DNA from: Deltaproteobacteria bacterium | GTDB taxonomy: Bacteria; Myxococcota_A; Polyangia; Polyangiales; Ga0077539 | DNA: 5,149 nt | Assembly (NCBI GenBank): GCA_947494865.1 | Contig: CANMAT010000375.1 | Span: forward strand, 1-5,149 | Reading direction: 5' to 3' | Shown here: positions 1 to 5,149 of the stretch, piece by piece | How positions within the stretch are numbered: the first letter of the stretch is position 1 | How the letters are laid out: the number at the start of each line of letters is the position of its first letter | Position numbers and translations under genes: made by a program | Notes under the pieces: generated by a model | Seen by the model: only the letters and a program-made list of their open reading frames with translations | Database searches by the model: none | What the model was told of the DNA's origin: nothing

Positions 1-84
1 GAGGTCACCGCGCAGGGCGTGGAGCTCCTTCGCTCGCTCGGCGACCCCGCGCTCTTCGACGCGCTGCTCGCGGGCGTGACGTGG
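1..84 (+). repeat. Header motif, copy A
   Basis: Codons 1-28 encode a segment that aligns without gaps to codons 524-551 (bases 1570-1653). In the 22 residues from VEL to GVTW, 14 are identical. The DNA at 13-27 is identical to 1582-1596 (cagggcgtggagctc). In copy B the preceding residues 510-523 read as an amphipathic helix (RLKKLLL, SRDP), and the equivalent part of copy A is outside the window. I cannot name the domain with certainty. Confidence 0.8.
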
Positions 85-2715
85 TCGTGCCCGACGAGCA
101 CAGACCCCGCGCGCCCCCTGTGGGGCACGTTCACCGTCGGCGGCCCGTGCGGCAACGCGCCTACGACGGGCCGCTTCGACCTCATGGTGGCCCTCGCGCT
201 CCTCGGGGCCGCGCCGCCCGAGAGCGCGGTGGCCGCGAAGCTCGTCGCGTCGGTCACCAGCCTCATGCTCGATCGCGGCTACGAGCACAATCAAGCGCGG
301 CCCATCGACCTCGCGCCGCTGCGCGTCTTCGTCAACCTCGAGCGCCTGTGGGTGCGCACCGCGGGCCCCATCACCGCGCTCGACGCGCTCGTGGGGCTCC
401 CGACGCTGCGTGAGCTGCACCTCGACGGCGCCTTCGACGACCTCACGGGGCTGTCGGGCTCGCGCTCCATCGAGCGCCTCACCGTGCGCGCGGTGGGGTT
501 CGTGCGCTCGCCGCCGCTGACCGACGTGCCCGCGCTACGCGAGGTCGACCTCACCGCCTGCTACCACCTCCAGAGCCTCGACCTGGTGCGCGCGCTCGAC
601 GGCCTCACCCACCTGCGCCTCAACCTCCACAGCTACCAGTCGGGCGACCTCGCGCCCCTCGCGGGCAACACCGCGCTGCGCTCGCTCACGATCGAGCGGG
701 GCAACGCGGCCATCACCTCGCTCGCCCCCCTCGCGTCGCTCGCGGCGCTCGAGGAGGTGAGCCTCCAAGGCTGCGGGGGCCTCACGACGCTCGCGCCGCT
801 GCGCGCGCTCCCGGCGCTGCGCTCCGTCGACGTCGCAAACTGCAACGGCATCGCGCGCCTGGGCCTCGACGGAGCGCCCGCGCTGCGGAGCGTTCGCGTT
901 CGCTGGGGGGCGCTGCGCGACGTCGACGACCTCGCGGGCATTGCGCTCGACGACGTGGACGTCACCGCGAACGGGTCGCTCGAGAGCCTCGCGGGGCTGC
1001 GCGCGACCAGCACGTTGCAGGGGCTGCGGCTGAGCACCAACGCGCTGCGGTCGTTCGAGGGCGTGGAGGGCAGCCCCGGGCTCGACGTGGTGGCCGTGCG
1101 CGACGCGAAGCACATCACCACGGTGCGGCACCTCGCGGGCGCGAGGGCGCTCTCGGTGCTTACGCTGCCGAACTGCGCGTCGCTCACGTCGCTCGACGGC
1201 CTCGAGGGCTGCGCGTCGCTCGCGACGGCCAGCCTCGAAGGCGGAGCGTTCGAAGACGTGACCCCCCTCGCGAAGCTCGAGAAGCTCGAGCGGCTGAGCC
1301 TGCGCAACTGCGCGAAGGTGCGCGACGTGAGCGCCCTCGCGGGGCTGCCGTCGCTGCGCGCGCTCATCCTCGCGGGCACCGGGGTCGAGAAATCGTCGCT
1401 GCCCGCGAAGCTGCGCGCGATCACCTCGTTCGCGAAGGACGCCGACCTCCTGAAGCTCGCCGCGAAGCCTCCGCCGGCGCCGCGCGGGCCGGTGATTCCG
1501 CCCGCCATCGCGACGGAGCACCGCGCCGTGTGGACGCGCCTGAAGAAGCTGCTCCTCTCGCGCGACCCCGAGACCATCGACCAGGGCGTGGAGCTCGTGC
1601 GCGCCCTCGAAGACCCCACCCTCTACGCCGAGCTCCTCGACGGCGTGACGTGGGGGTCGCCGGACCGCAAGCACCCTTGCGGCACCGTGCTCATGAAGGG
1701 CTCGTGGTTCGAAGACACCGCTCCCGCCGAGCCCTACCGCCTGCGCGCGGTGCTCGCCCTCGCGGCCGCGGCGCCCGCGGGCTGCGCGCCCGCCGACGCG
1801 CTCAAGTCGTCGCTCACCATGCTGTCGTTCAACGGCAACGTGTCGGGCAAGGTGGCCGCGCCCTTCGACGCCGCGCCCCTCGCGGCCTTCACGCGCCTCG
1901 AGATGCTCCACGTGCAGCGCGCGGCGGGGATCACCCACACGGAGGCGCTCTCGTCGCTGCGGTCGCTGAAGAAGCTCGACCTTCACTACGCGGGCGCGTG
2001 GAGCGCCTTCGACATGGCGGGGCTCACGGCGCTCACCGAGGTGAACCTCTTCGACTGCCCGCTCGATCAGGTGGCGCGCCTCCGCGACGCGCCCGCGCTC
2101 ACGAAGGCGTCGGTGGGCACGGCGCGCGGCGACGGCGACCTCGTGCTCGACGGCCACCGCGCGCTCGAGAGCTTCTCGCTCACGTCGGCGCCGGGCGCGC
2201 GGTCGGTCTCGCTGCGCGAATGCCTGAAGCTCACCACCGCGACGGCGTCGCGGCTCGGCGGCGTCGAGCGCGTTGACGTGACGGGCTGCGCCGCGCTGCG
2301 CACGCTCACGGTCGCGTCGAACAGCAACCTGAAAGAGCTGCGGGGCCTCGACACGCTCACCGCGCTCGCCCTGCTCGACGCGGCGGCGACGCCCGCGGCG
2401 TGGATCCCGTCGAAGCCCCTCGCGGGGCTCACCGCGCTCGCGAGGCTTCGGTACGCGTCGTGGCCGCTCGTCGACTGCGCGCCGCTGCGGGCGTTTCCGC
2501 ATCTGCGCACGCTCGATCTGAGCGCGTCGCCGCAGCTCGCGAGCGTGCGCGACCTCGCGGAGCTCACGCAGCTCACGGCGCTGTACGTTCAGTGGTGCGG
2601 CAAGCTCGCCAGCCTCGAGGGCCTCGAGGCGTTGCCCCTGCAGACGCTGAGCGCGCAGGGCATCGCCGTGAAGGGCCCCGACGCGCCCGACGCCCTGCGA
2701 CGCTTCTTCAAATAG
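1..2715 (+). CDS. Leucine-rich repeat protein with two tandem solenoid modules (5' partial)
   Basis: Residues are numbered from the first codon in the window (base 1); 904 are visible before the TAG stop. Residues 1-28 are a helical-looking header ending in GVTW, and 102-461 form an LRR solenoid of about 16 repeats of 20-25 residues (LxxLxxL...LxxLxLxxC pattern). A proline-rich linker lies at about 490-502. A second header ends in GVTW at 548-551, a second solenoid spans 622-889, and residues 890-904 are a short charged tail. The reading frame is open to the window edge. A GTG at base 19 is a possible start, but the codons before it (E-V-T-A-Q-G) match the internal header copy E-T-I-D-Q-G, so the real start is upstream. 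LRR solenoids usually bind proteins; no enzymatic motif is visible, and any signal peptide would be out of view. The gene ends 29 bases before the ATPase gene, suggesting an operon and an adaptor or recognition role, which is inference. The LRR call is firm; the function is unknown. Confidence 0.88.
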   Translation, partial: EVTAQGVELLRSLGDPALFDALLAGVTWSCPTSTDPARPLWGTFTVGGPCGNAPTTGRFDLMVALALLGAAPPESAVAAKLVASVTSLMLDRGYEHNQARPIDLAPLRVFVNLERLWVRTAGPITALDALVGLPTLRELHLDGAFDDLTGLSGSRSIERLTVRAVGFVRSPPLTDVPALREVDLTACYHLQSLDLVRALDGLTHLRLNLHSYQSGDLAPLAGNTALRSLTIERGNAAITSLAPLASLAALEEVSLQGCGGLTTLAPLRALPALRSVDVANCNGIARLGLDGAPALRSVRVRWGALRDVDDLAGIALDDVDVTANGSLESLAGLRATSTLQGLRLSTNALRSFEGVEGSPGLDVVAVRDAKHITTVRHLAGARALSVLTLPNCASLTSLDGLEGCASLATASLEGGAFEDVTPLAKLEKLERLSLRNCAKVRDVSALAGLPSLRALILAGTGVEKSSLPAKLRAITSFAKDADLLKLAAKPPPAPRGPVIPPAIATEHRAVWTRLKKLLLSRDPETIDQGVELVRALEDPTLYAELLDGVTWGSPDRKHPCGTVLMKGSWFEDTAPAEPYRLRAVLALAAAAPAGCAPADALKSSLTMLSFNGNVSGKVAAPFDAAPLAAFTRLEMLHVQRAAGITHTEALSSLRSLKKLDLHYAGAWSAFDMAGLTALTEVNLFDCPLDQVARLRDAPALTKASVGTARGDGDLVLDGHRALESFSLTSAPGARSVSLRECLKLTTATASRLGGVERVDVTGCAALRTLTVASNSNLKELRGLDTLTALALLDAAATPAAWIPSKPLAGLTALARLRYASWPLVDCAPLRAFPHLRTLDLSASPQLASVRDLAELTQLTALYVQWCGKLASLEGLEALPLQTLSAQGIAVKGPDAPDALRRFFK
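304..1383 (+). repeat. First LRR array (about 16 repeats)
   Basis: Residues 102-461 of the LRR protein divide into consecutive units of mostly 21-23 residues. They begin at residues 102, 124, 145, 168, 190, 215, 238, 261, 284, 305, 327, 349, 372, 395, 417 and 440. Typical units start LTSLxPL or LxxVxxL, continue LxxLxxL, and end in a short turn such as GCGG, NCNG, NCAS or NCAK. The units near 284-371 fit the consensus less well. The array is followed by a cap-like stretch and a proline-rich linker. The unit boundaries were set by eye and could shift by one or two residues. Confidence 0.82.
1570..1653 (+). repeat. Header motif, copy B
   Basis: This is the internal counterpart of the motif at the window start, residues 524-551 of the LRR protein. 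Shared residues include QGVEL, R, L, DP, L, LL and the closing GVTW. After both copies come a Gly-rich segment, an Ala/Leu-rich helix (LALLGAAPP in module 1, LALAAAAPAG in module 2), and then the LRR array. The copy sits 523 codons after copy A, which gives the module period. Confidence 0.8.
1864..2667 (+). repeat. Second LRR array (about 11-12 repeats, irregular middle)
   Basis: Residues 622-889 of the LRR protein form a second solenoid. It starts with three clean 22-residue units (622-643, 644-665, 666-687) and ends with well-phased units at 823-845, 846-868 and 869-889. The stretch from about 712 to 822 still has LxxLxL-like strands but does not phase cleanly, so the unit count there is uncertain. 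The array begins at the same distance from its header as the first array does, consistent with duplication of a whole module. Confidence 0.75.
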
Positions 2716-2727
2716 CCTCTACGTCCC

Positions 2728-2737
2728 GAAGGGAGAG
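2728..2737 (+). promoter_or_regulatory. Ribosome binding site deciding the GTG start of the ATPase gene
   Basis: The purine run gaagggagag lies in the 29-base gap after the LRR gene stop. Its AAGGGAG core (2729-2735) ends 9 bases before the GTG at 2745. The ATPase frame has no ATG before Met53, which already lies past the Walker A loop, so the GTG is the start that keeps the domain whole. The frame is open further upstream, but that part overlaps the LRR gene and encodes Arg/Ala-rich sequence typical of a shadow frame. Confidence 0.72.
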
Positions 2738-2744
2738 ACCCACC

Positions 2745-3875
2745 GTGTCGACCGATCTGCTTTGTTATGGCGCCAGGCTCGACGCCGCGCGCCTCAAGAA
2801 GACGCTGCACCACGTGTTTCAGTCGAACCTCCGCGCGCAAGACGCGGGGCGCTTCGGCACGCCCGTGTGCATCTGGGGCACGCACGGCCTCGGCAAGACG
2901 ATGGTGGTGCAAGACTACGCGCGCGAGAACAACTGGCGCTTCGCCTACTGCGCCCCGGCGCAGTTCGAAGAGATGGGCGACCTGCACGGGCTCCCCACGC
3001 TCGTAGACCCCGACCCCTCGCGGCAGGGCGACGAGTACACCGTGTTCGCGCCGCCCGCGTGGGTGCCCAAAGACGAGGGCCCCGGCATTCTGCTCCTCGA
3101 CGACCTGAACCGCGCCGACGACCGCATTCTGCGCGGCCTCATGCAACTGTTGCAGAACTTCGAGATGTTCTCGTGGAGCCTGCCGAAGCGCTGGCAGATC
3201 GTGGCGACGGCCAACCCCGAGGGGGGCGACTACTCGGTGACCCCGATGGACGACGCCATGCTCACGCGCATGCTCCACGTGACGCTCACCTTCGATGCGA
3301 AGGCCTGGGCCGCGTGGGCCACGCGCGCGGGGGTTGATCCGCGCGGCATCGCGTTCGTGCTCACGTACCCCGAGGCGGTGTCGGGGCGTCGCACGACGGC
3401 GCGCTCGCTCACGCAGTTCTTCGAACAGATTCGCGAGCTGCCGGACCTGCAGAGCGAGGCCGAGCTGGTGCACACGCTCGCGATGAGCTCCCTCGACGAC
3501 GTGACCGCGGCCACGTTCATGAGCTTCGTGGCCGACAACCTCGCCGAGCTCATTGACCCCGAGGAGATTCTCGACGCCGAGGATTTCAAGCCCGTGGCGA
3601 AGCGCATCGAGCGCCTCGCCGAGTCGCGCGGCGGCGGCAAGCGCGTCGACCGCCTCTCGACGGTGTGCACGCGCCTCGCGCTCGCCGTCACCCGTACGGA
3701 GTATGTGCCCCGCGAGCGCCACGGCGACAACCTGGTGAGCTTTCTTCTCTTGAAGACGCTCCCCAACGACCTGCGCGTGGCGCTTCACAAAGACATGCTC
3801 GCCGACGGGGCCGAGGTGGTGCGCGCGATGCTTCGCGACAAGCGCCTCGCGGAGCTCATGCTCGCGGGGATGTGA
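2745..3875 (+). CDS. MoxR-type AAA+ ATPase
   Basis: This is a 376-residue cytosolic AAA+ ATPase with no signal peptide or membrane segment. Visible motifs are Walker A GTHGLGKT (45-52), Walker B ILLLDD followed by LNRAD (115-125), and sensor 1 IVATANPEGGDYSVTP (152-167, Asn157). A candidate arginine finger is Arg175 in MDDAMLTRM, and a candidate sensor 2 arginine is Arg220 in RRTTARS. The LNRA and ATANPEGGDY signatures place it in the MoxR / AAA_5 (dynein-related) group rather than classical AAA or ClpX. The second Walker B acidic residue is Asp120, where Glu is more usual. The C-terminal half (from about 230) is helical and probably forms the lid and a partner-binding region. The gene ends 7 bases before the VWA-like gene, a pairing typical of MoxR proteins, which remodel or activate targets together with a VWA partner. 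It probably forms a hexamer, by analogy with the family. The specific target is unknown. Confidence 0.9.
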   Translation: MSTDLLCYGARLDAARLKKTLHHVFQSNLRAQDAGRFGTPVCIWGTHGLGKTMVVQDYARENNWRFAYCAPAQFEEMGDLHGLPTLVDPDPSRQGDEYTVFAPPAWVPKDEGPGILLLDDLNRADDRILRGLMQLLQNFEMFSWSLPKRWQIVATANPEGGDYSVTPMDDAMLTRMLHVTLTFDAKAWAAWATRAGVDPRGIAFVLTYPEAVSGRRTTARSLTQFFEQIRELPDLQSEAELVHTLAMSSLDDVTAATFMSFVADNLAELIDPEEILDAEDFKPVAKRIERLAESRGGGKRVDRLSTVCTRLALAVTRTEYVPRERHGDNLVSFLLLKTLPNDLRVALHKDMLADGAEVVRAMLRDKRLAELMLAGM

Positions 3876-3882
3876 CCGCGCG

Positions 3883-5082
3883 ATGAGCCAGGCCTGCCAC
3901 GACGAGTTCGCCCGCTGCGTGATCCAGCTTCTCTTGAAGGAGCCCTTCTTCGGGCACCTCCTGGGGGCCGTGGTGCGCGCGGCCGACGACAGCACGCCGA
4001 CGGCCTCGGTGTCGCTCGCGGGCTCGCGCGTCACCCTCACGGTGAACCCCGACTTCTTCATGAAGCGCTTGCGCAAGGGCCCCGAGCGCGTGGCGGTGCT
4101 CAAGCATGAAGCGTTGCACCTCTTGTTTCGCCACCTGTTTCGGCTCGACCGCGCGCGGCACGACGCGCTGCTCTTCAACATCGCCGCCGACCTTGTGGTG
4201 AACCAGTTCATCGTGTCGCCGTGGAAGCTCCCCGACGACGCGGTGACCCTCGCCACCTTCGCGGACCTGAAGCTCGAGCGCGACCGCTCTGTGGACTGGT
4301 ACTACGACCGGCTCCACGCGCTTGCGAAGCAGAGCGACGGCGGCGCGTCGCCGAAGAGCTCGGAGGCCCTGCAGAAGATTCTCAGCGCGCCCCGATGGCA
4401 CAGCGACCACGACCGCTGGGGCGACGGCACCGATGCTCCGTCGCAGGTGGCCGCGGCGGACCTCGACCGCCTCGTGGTGCAGGCGCGCGACCGCGCGGGG
4501 CCGCGCGGGTGGGGCGCGCTGCCCGGGCCGCTGCGCGAGCTCATCACGGCGGCCATCGCGCGGCGGGCGCCGAAGCTCGACTGGCGACGCGCGCTGCGCC
4601 TCTTCGCGTCGAGCGCGCGACGTACGCGACTCGCGGGAACGTGGCAGCGCGAGAGCCGGAGGTATCACACCATTCCGGGCATTCGCGTGAAGCGGTACCA
4701 GCGCATGGCGGTGATCGTCGACACGTCGGGCAGCATCGCCGACGACGACCTCGCGGAGTTCTTCGCGGAGATTCACGCGATGTGGCGCCAGGGCGCCGAG
4801 GTGCAGGTGATCGAGTGCGACGCGGCTGTGCAGCGCGTGTACGCGTACCGGGGCAAAGTGCCCGACAAGGTGGGCGGCCGCGGGGGAACGTGCTTCGACC
4901 CGGCGTTTCAGCACCTCCGTGACACCCGTCACACACAGCCCTGGGACGGGTGTGTGTACCTCACCGACGGCGTGGCGCCCGCACCCAAGGTGCGCCCGCC
5001 GTGCAAGCTCCTGTGGGTGGTCGCGGGCACCGGAACCGTCGGCCCGCACCTCACGTGGGGCCGCGCGGTGAAGCTCGCGTAG
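3883..5082 (+). CDS. Metallopeptidase-like protein with C-terminal VWA-like domain (DUF2201 / COG3864 type)
   Basis: This 399-residue protein has two domains. The N-terminal part (about 10-180) resembles the putative metallopeptidase domain of the DUF2201 family: the zinc motif HEALH is at 75-79, and NIAADLVVN at 99-107 supplies Asp103 as a likely third ligand. A conserved-looking WHSDHDRWGDG lies at 172-182. The C-terminal part (about 272-399) is VWA-like with a complete MIDAS: DTSGS at 280-284, Thr336 in GGTCFDP, and Asp362 in LTDG. The Arg-rich linker before it (about 215-272) is also typical of the family. There is no signal peptide, so it is probably cytosolic. ATG 3883 follows the ATPase stop by 7 bases; only a weak GGGGA (3866-3870) precedes it, which suggests translational coupling. 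It is probably the partner of the MoxR ATPase. Peptidase activity is predicted from the motif, and I know of no direct demonstration for this family. Confidence 0.9.
   Translation: MSQACHDEFARCVIQLLLKEPFFGHLLGAVVRAADDSTPTASVSLAGSRVTLTVNPDFFMKRLRKGPERVAVLKHEALHLLFRHLFRLDRARHDALLFNIAADLVVNQFIVSPWKLPDDAVTLATFADLKLERDRSVDWYYDRLHALAKQSDGGASPKSSEALQKILSAPRWHSDHDRWGDGTDAPSQVAAADLDRLVVQARDRAGPRGWGALPGPLRELITAAIARRAPKLDWRRALRLFASSARRTRLAGTWQRESRRYHTIPGIRVKRYQRMAVIVDTSGSIADDDLAEFFAEIHAMWRQGAEVQVIECDAAVQRVYAYRGKVPDKVGGRGGTCFDPAFQHLRDTRHTQPWDGCVYLTDGVAPAPKVRPPCKLLWVVAGTGTVGPHLTWGRAVKLA
4922..4953 (+). repeat. Perfect 9-bp inverted repeat inside the VWA-like coding region
   Basis: ACACCCGTC at 4922-4930 is the exact reverse complement of GACGGGTGT at 4945-4953, with a 14-base loop. 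A second, overlapping pairing is possible between ACACAC (4931-4936) and GTGTGT (4950-4955). The element lies in codons 347-358, between the MIDAS Thr and the third MIDAS Asp. There is no T-run after it, so it is not an intrinsic terminator. It may be a chance result of codon choice. Confidence 0.45.
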
Positions 5083-5149
5083 GGGGCGGCGCTCGGTGGC
5101 CCATTGCTTCGACGGAGGCTCGCTTTTCGCGCCGCAGTCCGATACCAAC
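5083..5149. other. Downstream flank without a recognisable feature
   Basis: These 67 bases follow the stop of the VWA-like gene. I see no stem with a T-run, no convincing start codon with a ribosome binding site, and no tRNA-like fold. A short TTTT at 5124-5127 is not preceded by a stable stem. The segment is too short to say whether the operon continues. Confidence 0.5.

Noticed and set aside
535..2502. A 655-residue open frame on the minus strand across the LRR gene
   Set aside because: Its product is dominated by Arg, Glu, Ala and Val in low-complexity runs, as expected from the antisense of GC-rich Leu/Ala/Asp codons. It shows no domain motif and lies fully opposite a clear LRR gene.
2400..2744. 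An N-terminal extension of the ATPase reading frame into the LRR gene
   Set aside because: The extension reads as Arg/Ala-rich shadow sequence overlapping the LRR gene. The GTG at 2745 has a well-placed ribosome binding site and gives a normal MoxR-type N-terminus.
2767..3006. An ATG at 2767 as the start of a small gene
   Set aside because: It is out of frame with the ATPase, encodes an Arg/Thr/Ser-rich 79-residue product, and overlaps the Walker A region. It is a shadow frame.
2589..4256. A 555-residue open frame on the minus strand across the ATPase gene
   Set aside because: It is antisense to conserved Walker A, Walker B and sensor motifs and spans two gene boundaries. The product is Arg/His-rich without domain structure.
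3856..5148. A 430-residue open frame on the minus strand across the VWA-like gene
   Set aside because: It lies opposite a gene with intact HExxH and MIDAS motifs, and its product is Arg/His/Val-rich with no recognisable domain. It is a shadow of high third-position GC.
5083..5149. A transcription terminator after the VWA-like gene
   Set aside because: The only possible pairing (ggcgc at 5088-5092 with gcgcc at 5129-5133) is five base pairs across a 36-base loop, with no T-run after it.
1..5149. Mobile element, CRISPR array or tRNA/rRNA gene
   Set aside because: I saw no transposase or integrase motif, no short direct repeats with spacers, no terminal inverted repeats and no RNA-gene signature. 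The repeats present are protein-level LRRs.

Overview
The window is very GC-rich (roughly 70% by eye), with G or C at nearly every third codon position. It is packed with genes, all on the + strand. Composition, together with large leucine-rich repeat proteins and MoxR/von Willebrand A gene pairs, suggests a myxobacterium or a relative (Myxococcota). That assignment is an inference: no rRNA or other taxonomic marker is present.

Layout: (1) 1-2715 is the 3' part of a large leucine-rich repeat (LRR) gene whose true start lies upstream of the window. It encodes two tandem copies of a module made of a helical header, an LRR solenoid and a cap. (2) 2745-3875 encodes a 376-residue MoxR-type AAA+ ATPase that starts at GTG behind a clear ribosome binding site. 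(3) 3883-5082 encodes a 399-residue protein that joins a predicted zinc metallopeptidase domain (HEALH) to a C-terminal von Willebrand A-like domain with an intact MIDAS metal site (the DUF2201 / COG3864 type). The gaps between genes are 29 and 7 bases, so the three genes look like one transcription unit. Bases 5083-5149 hold no recognisable feature. No promoter or terminator can be supported inside the window.

How they may work together: MoxR ATPases commonly act with a VWA partner encoded next to them (RavA-ViaA, CbbQ-CbbO and NorQ-NorD are characterised examples), remodelling or activating a target protein. Genes 2 and 3 fit that pairing, with a possible protease activity added on the VWA partner. 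The double-solenoid LRR protein directly upstream has no catalytic motif that I can see. It is a reasonable candidate for the recognition or adaptor component that selects the client. This three-part arrangement is the most interesting feature of the window, but the functional link is inferred from gene order alone.
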